Shown one piece after another: positions 1-8,299 of a stretch of DNA of 64,000 nt; the stretch's first letter is position 1; every line of letters begins with the position of its first letter. Below the pieces are notes generated by a model. The model worked only from the letters and a program-made list of their open reading frames with translations. It was not told where the DNA came from and made no database searches. The position numbers and the translations under genes were made by a program. Source of the DNA: Fredericiella sp963839515 (lineage in GTDB: Bacteria; Chloroflexota; Anaerolineae; Caldilineales; Caldilineaceae); contig CAWIVN010000006.1 in NCBI GenBank assembly GCA_963839515.1, forward strand, positions 1 through 64,000. The letters are read 5' to 3'.

Positions 1-256
1 TCTTCTTCAACCGGTCGACCAGGTCCACGTACTCCTGCATCGCTTCCGTCGTGGACGTATCCTTCAACTTGTCCCAGGCGTCCCACTTGGCGCGCCCGAC
101 AAAGTCGAACTGGCCCGGCCGGCCGGTGTTGACGTTGCCGATGGTAGCTTGCTTGTACAGCGCATATAGCTGCAGCAGCGTGTTGTTATCCGGCCGTTCC
201 GCCAGCGTCTGTGAATCGCGTGCGGCTTCCTCAAACTTCTCTCGTAGATCTGCCAT
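1..256 (-). CDS. Acyl-CoA-binding protein, C-terminus cut by window edge
   Basis: The frame opens at 256 (MADLREKFEEAARDSQTL) and runs off the left edge after 85 residues. The ACBP family is about 86-90 residues, so almost all of it is here. The diagnostic segment is at residues 34-62: YKQATIGNVNTGRPG followed by FDFVGRAKWDAWDKLK, which matches the ligand-binding four-helix ACBP fold (YKQAT..DxNTxRPG, KAKWDAW). The family binds medium- and long-chain acyl-CoA esters in the cytoplasm and buffers or delivers them. An AAGGG motif sits upstream of the ATG. The next gene upstream (272-505) ends 15 nt before the start, so the two are probably co-transcribed. An acyl-CoA dehydrogenase lies 8 kb away, which suggests but does not prove shared acyl-CoA metabolism. 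Confidence 0.9.
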   Translation of the reverse strand, partial: MADLREKFEEAARDSQTLAERPDNNTLLQLYALYKQATIGNVNTGRPGQFDFVGRAKWDAWDKLKDTSTTEAMQEYVDLVDRLKK

Positions 257-271
257 ACTTCATCTGCCCTT

Positions 272-505
272 CTAGCGCGACCAACGTATGTCGATGCCGT
301 CACTGCCGCCGATGGCCTGGCGCAGTATGCTGACCAGCTTGGCGTCGGCTCCCCGGCTCTCCAGGTAGTCGATCGTATCCGCCGTAATGTAATAGTCGGT
401 GTCCTCGGCCGACTCCTCCTCTAAATTCTCAAACAGAACCTTGAGTTCTGCTTCGCTGACCTCGCCGAGCACTTGGTTGCTTTCCTCTATGTACAGCCTT
501 GGCAT
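272..505 (-). CDS. Small conserved acidic protein, 77 aa
   Basis: The 77-residue frame starts MPRLYIEESNQVLGEVSE and ends GGSDGIDIRWSR. It has a predicted alternation of strand and helix and a strongly acidic middle (ENLEEESAEDTDYYI). I recall similar short proteins in cyanobacteria and Chloroflexota with the same shape (two N-terminal strands, LEEE.EEDxDYxI, C-terminal EGxxIRW), sometimes labelled galactosyldiacylglycerol synthase without good support. No catalytic motif is visible. GAGAGGAG lies upstream of the ATG. It precedes the ACBP gene by 15 nt on the same strand and is divergent from the methyltransferase at 605. Function is unknown. Confidence 0.75.
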   Translation of the reverse strand: MPRLYIEESNQVLGEVSEAELKVLFENLEEESAEDTDYYITADTIDYLESRGADAKLVSILRQAIGGSDGIDIRWSR

Positions 506-592
506 GCAATGGGCTCCTCTCGTGGGGACGGTTGGGCGGGAATTCTCGCCTCTGTCTCATTGTACTCGTGAAGGAAACGGACGTGCAAGCAG

Positions 593-598
593 TATAAT
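593..598 (+). promoter_or_regulatory. -10 box TATAAT, probable leaderless start at 605
   Basis: TATAAT is followed by exactly six bases (GCGCCT) and then the ATG at 605, which places the predicted +1 on the A of the start codon. No Shine-Dalgarno sequence fits between them and no good -35 box is seen. Four other genes in this window show the same spacing. Confidence 0.6.
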
Positions 599-604
599 GC
601 GCCT

Positions 605-1489
605 ATGATCGATCCTGGCAATCGAGGCAGCAAGCTCACCGTCCGCACGCCTTGGCGCAGCGGCCGGCGCAGACCGCAAGGGCAAATCACACGCGGCAAG
701 ACGGCGCAAAATCGCTTGCGCCGCGTTGACCTCTTCTGCGCACGCTATGATCCCACGTTGTTGCGCCGCAGCGACGGCCCCTATGCCCAGGCGTACTTTG
801 TCGACTTGGGCTATGGCGCCGAGCCTTTCACCACGCTGGAAACAGCCCGGCGGCTGCGGCGCATCAACCCGGAGCTGTGCGTGCTTGGCGTCGAGATCGA
901 TCGTGCGCGCGTGGACGCTGCCCAACCCTACGCCGACGCCAAGACGCAGTTCCGCCTGGGCGGTTTCAACCTGCCGCTCGCCGCCGGCCCCACTGGGGCG
1001 CCCGAACACGTGCGCGCCGTGCGCGCCTTCAACGTTCTGCGCCAATACGATGAGGGCGAGGTCGCCGAGGCCTATGCCGAGCTGGCCCGCCACGTGCTGC
1101 CCGGCGGCCTGCTGGTGGAAGGCACGTCCGATCCCTTCGGCCGCATCTGGGTCGCCAATGTGCTGCGGCGGCAGCCGGGGGCCGGCGGCTGGTTCGCCGA
1201 GGCACTGGTCTTCAGCACCAACTTTCGCAATGGCTTTGAGCCGTCCCTCTTCCAGCCGGTCCTGCCCAAGAACCATATTCATCACATGCAGCCCGGCGCA
1301 CCGATCTATGAACTCCTCGCAGCCTGGAAGCGCGCCGCGCTGCGCACCCAGGCCGAGCGCAGTTGGGGATTGCGTCGTTGGTTCATTGCCAGTGCCCATG
1401 CGCTGGCGGCAGACGGAGTCAACGTCAATCTGCACAGGCGTTCGCTCGAACTCGGCTTCCTCATCGTTCGCCTGCCCAACGGGGTGTAA
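605..1489 (+). CDS. Class I SAM-dependent methyltransferase-like protein
   Basis: This 294-residue protein has a basic N-terminus (about residues 1-45) and then a Rossmann-type methyltransferase core. Motif I is seen as VDLGYGAEPFTTLE near residue 67, an acidic strand end as LGVEIDRARV near residue 95, and a later RAFNVLRQYDEGEV and LLVEGTSDPFGR. Similar proteins annotated as class I methyltransferases occur in actinobacteria and Chloroflexota; the substrate is unknown. The start at 605 is supported by a TATAAT box exactly six bases upstream, implying a leaderless mRNA. The gene stands alone, followed by a palindromic repeat at 1514-1584. A frame open on the opposite strand over the same DNA has arginine/alanine/glycine-rich composition and is a shadow. 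Confidence 0.8.
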   Translation: MIDPGNRGSKLTVRTPWRSGRRRPQGQITRGKTAQNRLRRVDLFCARYDPTLLRRSDGPYAQAYFVDLGYGAEPFTTLETARRLRRINPELCVLGVEIDRARVDAAQPYADAKTQFRLGGFNLPLAAGPTGAPEHVRAVRAFNVLRQYDEGEVAEAYAELARHVLPGGLLVEGTSDPFGRIWVANVLRRQPGAGGWFAEALVFSTNFRNGFEPSLFQPVLPKNHIHHMQPGAPIYELLAAWKRAALRTQAERSWGLRRWFIASAHALAADGVNVNLHRRSLELGFLIVRLPNGV

Positions 1490-1513
1490 CTTGCGTCAGC
1501 GCATGCGCAAACC

Positions 1514-1584
1514 GTAGGGGCATAAGGTCCGGCGCAACAACACCGCCCATCACACCGATCGGTGCTTCGCCGGACCTTGTGCCC
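1514..1584. repeat. Dispersed palindromic repeat, copy 1
   Basis: The outer arms 1518-1534 and 1568-1584 pair over 17 bp with a single G-U wobble and enclose a 33-nt loop. The left flank GTAGGGGCATAAGGTCCGGC and the following GCAACAAC are nearly identical to the left arm of the palindrome at 24302-24370. It lies in the intergenic space between the methyltransferase and the histidine kinase and could also terminate transcription, although no U-run follows. Confidence 0.65.
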
Positions 1585-1706
1585 GCCCGATCCCTAACGC
1601 GAGCAGTACTACCGCTAACCTCCAACCTTTCAATATTGCAAACAATGTGCTATAACGTAACATACGTATTGCACTTCGTTCTTCTCGTTACGGGACAGCG
1701 AACCTG

Positions 1707-2792
1707 ATGTCAGCCACTTCTGCCAATGTAAAGCGCGTGCTCATTATTGATGACGAGCCGTCCAGTCGCGAAATCCTCCGCATTCAACTGCAGGCTGACG
1801 ATATCGACGTAGTCGAGGCGGCAAGCGGCGGCGAGGCACTGCAGCGCATGCCGGTGCTGGCGCCTGACGTCATTCTGCTCGACGTGATGATGCCGGAAAT
1901 GGATGGCTATGCCGTCTGCAGCCGCCTCAAGCAGTCCGTCTCTTACCGCCAGATACCCGTCGTACTATTGACCACGTTGGATTCCGTCGCCGACCGGGTG
2001 CGCGGCCTCGAGGCGGGCGCCGACGAGTTTATCACCAAGCCCGTGGCTCGTATGGAGTTGCAGGCACGCGTGCGCACGATGCTGCGCATCAAGACCCAAT
2101 ATGACGAATTGGAGCGCCTGCTCGAACTGCGCCAGGCTCTCTCCTATATGATTGTTCACGACCTGCGCAACCCGCTTGCCGCGGTGATGCTGTATCTGCA
2201 GCTGCTAAAGCGCAAGGGCGGCGTCGCCCCCGTGCAGGCGCGCTACCTCGACCTTGCGCTGTCTGAGTCACAGAAGATGAGCAACTTCCTCGACGACATG
2301 CTCATGTTGGCCAAGATGGAACGCGGCAAGCTGTCCTTAACGCGCAGCACCTTGTTTGTCGACCGCATTATCGCCCAGGTCATGGAGAAGTTCGAACCGC
2401 TCGCCGATGCCCAGGGCGTAACACTGACATCACGCGTGCCCGAGCAGCCGTATCCACTCACCGCCGATGTAACCCTGTTTCAACGCGTGGTCGAAAATCT
2501 GGTCGCCAATGCCCTCAAGTTCGCCCCCCAGCAGAGCGCGGTTACGATCGAGGTCGACTACCCGGGTGGGTCACTATTGCGCGTCAGCGTTCTAGACCAG
2601 GGCCGCGGCATTCCGCCGGACGACATGGTGCGCATGTTCGATCAGTATGAAGCCGTCTACATGAAGGAACACGGGAAATCCGAGCTTGGCCTCGAGCTGG
2701 CGTTCTGCCGCATGGTGGCCGAAGCTCACGGCGGGCGTATCTTCGCCGGCAACAACCCCGATCGCGGCGCCTTCATCACGGTTGAGTTATAG
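1707..2792 (+). CDS. Fused response-regulator receiver and histidine kinase
   Basis: This 361-residue cytoplasmic protein joins an N-terminal receiver domain (about 10-125) to a kinase core with no membrane segment. The receiver has the acidic pair D15/D16, phospho-acceptor D59 (VILLDVMMPEMDGY), T89/T90 and K111. A linker helix leads to the HisKA H-box with H151 (SYMIVHDLRNPL) and a HATPase domain with the N-box around N264 (ENLVANALKFA), G1 box DQGRGIPPD near 297 and an F-box. The G2 box reads GLELA (328-332) where the family usually has GLGLA, which may weaken ATP binding. The architecture suggests phosphorelay from another kinase into this protein. There is no adjacent regulator gene, so the partner is unknown. 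The upstream space contains a possible -10 TATAAC at 1651. Confidence 0.9.
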   Translation: MSATSANVKRVLIIDDEPSSREILRIQLQADDIDVVEAASGGEALQRMPVLAPDVILLDVMMPEMDGYAVCSRLKQSVSYRQIPVVLLTTLDSVADRVRGLEAGADEFITKPVARMELQARVRTMLRIKTQYDELERLLELRQALSYMIVHDLRNPLAAVMLYLQLLKRKGGVAPVQARYLDLALSESQKMSNFLDDMLMLAKMERGKLSLTRSTLFVDRIIAQVMEKFEPLADAQGVTLTSRVPEQPYPLTADVTLFQRVVENLVANALKFAPQQSAVTIEVDYPGGSLLRVSVLDQGRGIPPDDMVRMFDQYEAVYMKEHGKSELGLELAFCRMVAEAHGGRIFAGNNPDRGAFITVEL

Positions 2793-2904
2793 CTCCGAAC
2801 CTGTCAAACCTTACAATTCTCCTTGGTATTCCCCGTCATACAACGTGATAAGATAGGTCATTCGTCACAAGCGCAGCGTACTTTCGCAGATTATGATTGA
2901 AACG

Positions 2905-2959
2905 GCCCGTAAACCCACGGGCATGCCCTCGCTGCTACGCGCTTAAAGACGGCAGGGCA
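2905..2959 (+). promoter_or_regulatory. Structured 5' leader with two hairpins
   Basis: Just upstream of the large secreted protein gene, a 6-bp stem (GCCCGT 2905-2910 with ACGGGC 2917-2922) is followed by a second stem (TGCCCT 2924-2929 with AGGGCA 2954-2959). A strong ribosome site AGGAAGGAG follows and the ATG is at 2981. I could not match it to a known riboswitch class. Confidence 0.35.
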
Positions 2960-2980
2960 CATCTTCAGGAAGGAGTTGTC

Positions 2981-4399
2981 ATGAATACGAGTTTGCGCCA
3001 GCACAAGGGTCTGGCTGCTGTGCTAGGGCTGTCATTGGCGATGCTGGTGCCGGTTGTGCTGGTTGCCATGGTAGTGGCCACTGCACTGCCCGCCCAAGGT
3101 CAGTCGATCGTCCCCGCCGCGCTGACACCCACGCCGACCGCTACGCCCATCATTCCGCCGGACCCGCCAACCATCAATGCACCCGCCGATGGCGACGTCA
3201 CGACCGGGGCAGACTACGCACCTCTCGGCATGCCGACGTTTACCTGGTCGCCGCCGCCCGGCGCCACTCTGTCGCATATCCAGGTCAGCAACACGCCGGG
3301 CTTTTCGGTTTTATTAGTGGACGAGGATACCGAGGCGACCAGCTATACGCCTGCCAATGTGTGGCCGGACAGTGTTTATTACTGGCGCGTCAAGGCAGCT
3401 ACCGGCCCGTCCAACCGGCGTGTGTGGGGCGAATATACTGCCTTCCAGTCATTCACCAAGAACTGGAGCAACAACGGCGCGCTCGTCCCTATTCTCCTCC
3501 AGCCACCGGTCGGCGCGGTGCGCAACAGCTTTATACCCGGCGATTTTGCCTGGACCCCACTGGCAGGGGCCGCCGGCTATCTATTTGAAATTGCCGCCGA
3601 CAGCCAGTTTGCGACGGTGCCCTACAAGGCCGAGACGCTCAAGGCGCAGCATACGCCCAGCGTGCGCCTGGGCAGCAGCGAATACTTCTGGCGCGTTACC
3701 CCCTTTGCTTATGCTTCAAACGCGGCGAGCCGCGTTTACGGCGCGCCCAGCGCAACGGGCCGCTTTTGGATCGATTGGACGGCGCCGCCACCGCAACTGG
3801 GGCCTGCCGAGGACACGATCACACCCTTTGTGCCGCGCTTTCAATGGCAGGCGGTCGAAGGTGCGAAAAGCTATCAGCTCCAGGTCGGGACCGACAGCGA
3901 CTTCAACCCCACTACGACCTATAACACCAGCAATACTGACTTCACGCCCGCCACCAATCTTAGTAATGACAAGGAATACTTCTGGCGCGTCAAGGCCGTC
4001 GATCAAAACGGCAACGAGACTATGTGGAGCACTGTGCGCTCGTTCCGCACACAGTGGAACTTTGCACCCGAGTTGCTCACCCCCCGCAACAACCAGATCC
4101 AGATCCCGTACCCATTCTTCAGTTGGAAACCAGTGCCTGGGGCCGAACGGTATCAAATTCAGATCGACGACACGAACCAGTTTGCAGGCAGCCTTATTGC
4201 CGATATCAAGTTGTACAATGTAACCACCTATGCCCAGCCGGATTGGAACACCGTACCGATCGTGTCCGACGGCTATTGGCGTGTGCGGGCCATCGATGCC
4301 AGCGACAACTATACGCCTTGGAGTGAAACCAGGGCATTCCGCACAGATTACGAGGTAGTACCGAACCCGATTTATCCGCGCCTACACCTTTGTACCTGA
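2981..4399 (+). CDS. Secreted YxWRV-repeat protein, N-terminal part (frameshifted)
   Basis: Starting at ATG 2981, after the ribosome site AGGAAGGAG, the product begins with a signal peptide (MNTSLRQHKG, then a hydrophobic stretch ending near LPAQGQS). A Thr/Pro-rich spacer and four beta-sandwich-like repeats follow. Each repeat contains a Y-[YF]-WRV core (YYWRVKAAT, YFWRVTPF, YFWRVKAVD, GYWRVRAID), as in fibronectin type III-like modules of extracellular proteins. The frame stops at 4399, but the next frame continues the same repeat pattern directly. Skipping one base (the second C at 4381-4382) joins them smoothly as ...YPRYTFVPDGQ.... So this is the first 472 residues of a protein of about 1358 residues. 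The break is a real mutation or a sequencing insertion. Likely an adhesin or cell-surface scaffold; the ligand is unknown. Confidence 0.8.
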   Translation: MNTSLRQHKGLAAVLGLSLAMLVPVVLVAMVVATALPAQGQSIVPAALTPTPTATPIIPPDPPTINAPADGDVTTGADYAPLGMPTFTWSPPPGATLSHIQVSNTPGFSVLLVDEDTEATSYTPANVWPDSVYYWRVKAATGPSNRRVWGEYTAFQSFTKNWSNNGALVPILLQPPVGAVRNSFIPGDFAWTPLAGAAGYLFEIAADSQFATVPYKAETLKAQHTPSVRLGSSEYFWRVTPFAYASNAASRVYGAPSATGRFWIDWTAPPPQLGPAEDTITPFVPRFQWQAVEGAKSYQLQVGTDSDFNPTTTYNTSNTDFTPATNLSNDKEYFWRVKAVDQNGNETMWSTVRSFRTQWNFAPELLTPRNNQIQIPYPFFSWKPVPGAERYQIQIDDTNQFAGSLIADIKLYNVTTYAQPDWNTVPIVSDGYWRVRAIDASDNYTPWSETRAFRTDYEVVPNPIYPRLHLCT

Positions 4400-4415
4400 T
4401 GGCCAAAATCTGCCT

Positions 4416-7055
4416 GTGCATCGAGTCCCGACGATTGCGTGGCCAGTCTTTGTTTGGGATACAGCACACGAGTGGCTCAGCACAAATCCACTGACCCGTA
4501 CTGTCGGAGCCGATTACTATGAGTTGACGGTGGATGACGATCCAGGCTTTGGAAGTCACAATTTCTTCATCCGGACGCGCACCATCGCAGCGGCGCCGGT
4601 CCTCGATCCGGCCAACACGCAGTCGGCATTTAAGGACCTGCAGGACGGCAAGCTCTATTACTGGCGCGTGGAAGCCTTCCGTAAGAACGGCACGAAGTTA
4701 GGTCTGCCGGGTGTGAACCAGGTATGGGAAATGCGATATGACCCGTCGCCTTCCGAGTTGACCACGAGCAGTGTAAGCTCGCCCACCCATCCGCGCAACG
4801 GCTATCAGGCTGTCGGCACGCCACCAGTGCTAGGTTGGTTACCTGTCGTAGCGAACGGACAATCCGCCGCCAATTATCACATTCAGATCAGCCCGAACCC
4901 CGACTTCACGGTCGTCGTCGACGAGGCGTTTCCGCAGTTCGTCAACTATGTGCCCTGGCAAGGACGCGATAGCCTTATGCCCACCGCTACCTATTGGTGG
5001 CGTGTGCGGGCGGAGACAAGCCCGGGGAGCGCGCTAACGGCATGGAGCGAAGCGCGCAGCTTCTCCCTTGCGCATGATTTGCTGATGGGAAATCCCTATG
5101 ACTGGCCCATCCCTGCCAAGCCGAATACCATCTTTGCAACGACCACGCGCTTTGATCCCTCGCTCTCGCTAGTAGCGACCAGCGCTACCAGTTCCGGCGA
5201 TGCCTACCAGCTCAACGAGCTTCACGTCATGCTGGATCGCAGTATCACGGCGAATCTCAACTGGGTCTTTGCCTTCGACGTGAACCCGGTGCCAGGTCAG
5301 ACTGTACGCTACGGCATCTATATTGACAATAACCACATCACGACCACACAACAGTGCGAGGCGCTGGGGGTTGGCGACATCGATCCCGGCGCGCCGGCTG
5401 ACATGTTGGGCTTCGGCGTCACGGCCTACCCACTGTACGCGCCGGAATACATTCTCGACGTGACCTTTGACGGTGTCAGCCTGGCTGCAGAAGATGATGT
5501 AGCTTACCGCCGCTGGAATGGTATCAAGTGGAACACGAAGTGCACGTGGGCAGACTCGCTGTCGATTGCAGCGATCGGCGGCGATGCCTGGTATGACCCA
5601 GCGACAAAATCCATCCAGATTTTGGTTCCCTATACTGCCCTCGGCGGAGCCGACGACGACTTCTCTGGCAGCATGGCCGTAACCTTGTTCAGTACTTCAC
5701 CTGCAGGCGACGGCATCCACAGCAGCATACCCAGACAGCTGGTGATGCCGGGCAGCACAAGCAATACACTCGACAACCCGGTATTTGTCTCAGACATGTT
5801 GCAGCCGCTCTACCCCTTTGACACGCCGCTCTTTAACCCGAGCACACATTACGATATGCCGCCGTTGCGTTGGAGAACACCGGAATTTGATTCGGTTGAT
5901 GGGTACAGTATTCAGCTGGCCCGCGACGAACGCTTCTCGCAGATTATAGAAACTTGGGAGACCTACGAGATCAATACGTGGCCCTTCTTTGCCCTGCTGC
6001 CTGCCACCTTCCAGTCGATTAACGCAATAGCCGACAACGAGTCCTACTATTGGCGCGTCCGCATTCGCCACGAGCGCACAGGCACATCCAGCTACGACTA
6101 CGGACCCTGGTCCCCGCCTCAGCGGTTCAAGCTCGACAGCCGCATGGTCGGCAACCCCCGCTTGTCGACGGGCAGCGATGTCTTCATGACCCCCACCTTC
6201 GAGTGGGATCGCGTGGAAGGCGCCGCCAGCTATCGGCTGCAGGTGGACGACGACAGTCTCTTTGGCAGCCCGCTGATCGACCTCGGCATCGACGGGACCA
6301 GCTACACGCCCCAGGAGACGAGCACGACCGGCGCCCTGTCGTCACATATCCCGTACTACTGGCGCGTGGCCATCCGCCGCACCGACAACGTGCTGGGCGC
6401 CTGGACGCCGGCGATGCTGCTCGACAAGAACGCCGTCGCGCCCGTGCCGCTGTCGCCCCTGACCAGCGACCCACCCGTCGTTCTTGCCGAGACGCCCACC
6501 TTCCATTGGTCAGCGGTGCTTGCGCCGGCAGTGACGCCGCGCCTGGCCACCCCCTTGTACCAGCTCCAGGTGGACAATAACAGCGACTTCAAGAGTGCGG
6601 AGATCGATATCGCCACGACCGCTACCTCCCATACACCGGTTAAGGGCAAGAGCCTGGCCGACGGCATATGGTACTGGCGCGTGGCGGCGTACGAGGCCAC
6701 GGGCAAGCCCGGTCCTTACTCGCCGGTCCAGACCATCTACAAGCAGTACCCGCTGCTTGCGCCAGTTTCGCCGCCATCCGGCTCGAGCGCCGGCCGGACG
6801 CCGCGCTTCTCCTGGTTGACTGCTAGCGGCGCGGCCTATTATATCTTGGAGACCGCACAGGACAGTGGTTTCCAAAACCCTACCAAGTACACCACGGCCA
6901 ATACCAGCTATACGCCAAAGGTAAGCAGCAAGAATGGCGTCTACTACTGGCGTGTCAAAATGGTCGACCACGACGGCAAAGAAGGGCCAATCCTGCCCTA
7001 CCGCTTCAATCTCGGCCAGTCGACCTATCTGCCCTTTGTCACCAATGGCAAGTAG
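4416..7055 (+). CDS. Secreted YxWRV-repeat protein, C-terminal part (frameshifted)
   Basis: The frame is open from at least 4383 and holds the remainder of the repeat protein; 4416 is only the first GTG codon and probably not a true start. Six more YxWRV modules are visible (YYWRVEAF, TYWWRVRAET, YYWRVRIRH, YYWRVAIRR, WYWRVAAYE, YYWRVKMVD). Between the second and third lies a different region of about 200 residues (from FATTTRFDPSL to about QPLYPFD) with regular beta-strand character that resembles carbohydrate-binding or DOMON-like sandwiches; this is a guess from composition. The protein ends STYLPFVTNGK, a tail shared in form with the subtilisin at 40855-44034 (YLPIV). There is no signal peptide of its own, as expected if the two parts are one protein. 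A hairpin at 7135-7173 follows. Confidence 0.8.
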   Translation: MHRVPTIAWPVFVWDTAHEWLSTNPLTRTVGADYYELTVDDDPGFGSHNFFIRTRTIAAAPVLDPANTQSAFKDLQDGKLYYWRVEAFRKNGTKLGLPGVNQVWEMRYDPSPSELTTSSVSSPTHPRNGYQAVGTPPVLGWLPVVANGQSAANYHIQISPNPDFTVVVDEAFPQFVNYVPWQGRDSLMPTATYWWRVRAETSPGSALTAWSEARSFSLAHDLLMGNPYDWPIPAKPNTIFATTTRFDPSLSLVATSATSSGDAYQLNELHVMLDRSITANLNWVFAFDVNPVPGQTVRYGIYIDNNHITTTQQCEALGVGDIDPGAPADMLGFGVTAYPLYAPEYILDVTFDGVSLAAEDDVAYRRWNGIKWNTKCTWADSLSIAAIGGDAWYDPATKSIQILVPYTALGGADDDFSGSMAVTLFSTSPAGDGIHSSIPRQLVMPGSTSNTLDNPVFVSDMLQPLYPFDTPLFNPSTHYDMPPLRWRTPEFDSVDGYSIQLARDERFSQIIETWETYEINTWPFFALLPATFQSINAIADNESYYWRVRIRHERTGTSSYDYGPWSPPQRFKLDSRMVGNPRLSTGSDVFMTPTFEWDRVEGAASYRLQVDDDSLFGSPLIDLGIDGTSYTPQETSTTGALSSHIPYYWRVAIRRTDNVLGAWTPAMLLDKNAVAPVPLSPLTSDPPVVLAETPTFHWSAVLAPAVTPRLATPLYQLQVDNNSDFKSAEIDIATTATSHTPVKGKSLADGIWYWRVAAYEATGKPGPYSPVQTIYKQYPLLAPVSPPSGSSAGRTPRFSWLTASGAAYYILETAQDSGFQNPTKYTTANTSYTPKVSSKNGVYYWRVKMVDHDGKEGPILPYRFNLGQSTYLPFVTNGK

Positions 7056-7134
7056 CACGCCCCCCACGCACCCGCTCTGACGGCTGGCCCTGCCCCCAAG
7101 GGTCTGCCGCAAAGCTGCTCAGCGTCTGCCCAAT

Positions 7135-7173
7135 GCCTTCTGCGGCGCCGGAACAACTGGCGCCGCAGAAGGC
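7135..7173. terminator. 15-bp hairpin between convergent genes
   Basis: Arms 7135-7149 and 7159-7173 (GCCTTCTGCGGCGCC and its complement) form a perfect 15-bp stem with a 9-nt loop GGAACAACT. It lies between the convergent repeat-protein and kinase genes, so it probably terminates one or both. No U-run is present. Confidence 0.5.
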
Positions 7174-7203
7174 GAGGCGCACGCCGGGGCCACCGCGCCG
7201 ATG

Positions 7204-8295
7204 TCAAATGGGCTCTTCGATGCGCCCGCTCTCCATCGCCCGCTCGGCCATGCCGGCGCAAGCGGCGACTACCACGTCGAGTTGGCCAAAACGCGCATCC
7301 TTCGTGAAGCCTTGGCGGTAGCGGAAATAGATCTGCTGGACGATGACGGCGATCTTGAAGAGGCCAAACACATAGTAGTAGACGATCTCCGCGGCCAACG
7401 CTGCCGGCGCCCGGCCGGTGCGGTCCGCATAACGCGCTACGACTTCTCCTCGCCGCAACCCGCCGGCAAAGCGCGCCTGGCCAAGGTTCTGCAGTTCCGG
7501 CGGATCACCGGCATCGATCCAGTAGCCAAGCGTCGTGCCCAGGTCCATCAATGGATCGCCGATGGTCGCCATCTCCCAGTCCAGCACAGCCTTGATTTGT
7601 GTTGGGTCCTGCGCATCTAGCACCAGGTTGTCCAGCTTGAAGTCATTGTGAATGAGGGCCGCCCCGCGTTCCGGCGGCATGCGCTGAACCAGCCAGGCGG
7701 ACACAGCCTGCAGGGCAGGTAGATCGTGCGTGCGCGCCTGCTCATACCGCTGCGTCCAGCCGCGCACTTGGCGAGCCACATAGCCCTCAGCCTTGCCCAG
7801 CTCGGCCAGGCCCCCGCTTCGGTAGTCCACACCATGCAGTTCGGCCAGCGTGTCCACCAACGCTTCACAGATCTCGCGCATCGTGTCGGGTGCGATCGTC
7901 ATGCCTGCCGGCAGCCGCTCGCGCAAGATAATGCCGGGTACACGTTCCATGACATAAAATGATGCGCCGATTACCCCAGCGTCTTCGCAATACAGCAGCG
8001 TGCGGGGCGCCTTGGCATAGATCACTTCGAGCCCGCGCAAAATGTGATACTCGCGCCCCATGTCGTGCGCGCTCTTGATGTTTGCCCCAAACGGTGGCCT
8101 GCGCAACACCAGCTCCTGCTCGCCAAGGCGTAACAGGTAGGTCAGGTTTGAGAATCCACGTGGAAACTGCTCGATTTTCAGTTCGCCCGCCGCTCCGGCC
8201 AAGTTGGCAAGCAGGTACTTTTGCAGGGCCGCCACGTCAAGCTCTTCGCCGCTGCGTACCGGCGCGGATTGGTCCAATAGGCTGTTCTCTCCCAT
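7204..8295 (-). CDS. APH-type phosphotransferase (ACAD10/11-like kinase domain)
   Basis: This 363-residue protein belongs to the aminoglycoside phosphotransferase/choline kinase superfamily. The nucleotide loop segment FPRGFSNLTYLL is near residue 50, the ATP-lysine region VLRRPP is near 65, the catalytic Brenner motif is LIHNDFKLDN near 190, and the metal site is VLDWEMATIGDP. This signature matches the kinase domain that is fused to acyl-CoA dehydrogenase in vertebrate ACAD10/ACAD11. The closest characterised bacterial analogue I know is LvaA of levulinate catabolism, which phosphorylates a 4-hydroxyacyl-CoA. The chosen ATG at 8295 has AGGATAGGGG upstream and starts 4 nt after the dehydrogenase stop. 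A start at 8322 is possible but would overlap it. Function as a hydroxyacyl-CoA kinase is inferred from the neighbour. Confidence 0.88.
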   Translation of the reverse strand: MGENSLLDQSAPVRSGEELDVAALQKYLLANLAGAAGELKIEQFPRGFSNLTYLLRLGEQELVLRRPPFGANIKSAHDMGREYHILRGLEVIYAKAPRTLLYCEDAGVIGASFYVMERVPGIILRERLPAGMTIAPDTMREICEALVDTLAELHGVDYRSGGLAELGKAEGYVARQVRGWTQRYEQARTHDLPALQAVSAWLVQRMPPERGAALIHNDFKLDNLVLDAQDPTQIKAVLDWEMATIGDPLMDLGTTLGYWIDAGDPPELQNLGQARFAGGLRRGEVVARYADRTGRAPAALAAEIVYYYVFGLFKIAVIVQQIYFRYRQGFTKDARFGQLDVVVAACAGMAERAMESGRIEEPI

Positions 8296-8299
8296 GCCC

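Noticed and set aside
557..1435. 292-residue open frame antisense to the methyltransferase
   Set aside because: The plus strand has a leaderless promoter and motif I; the antisense frame is a compositional shadow.
4376..4400. Programmed +1 frameshifting in the repeat-protein gene
   Set aside because: No slippery heptamer, stop-codon stall site or downstream pseudoknot is apparent at the junction. A sequence insertion or mutation explains it better.
7025..7261. Minus-strand frame ending CYLPLVTKGR, resembling the secreted-protein tail
   Set aside because: It lies antisense to the true YLPFVTNGK end and over a hairpin; the resemblance comes from a near-palindrome in the codons for YLP and VT. 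It has no start context and an Arg-rich composition.
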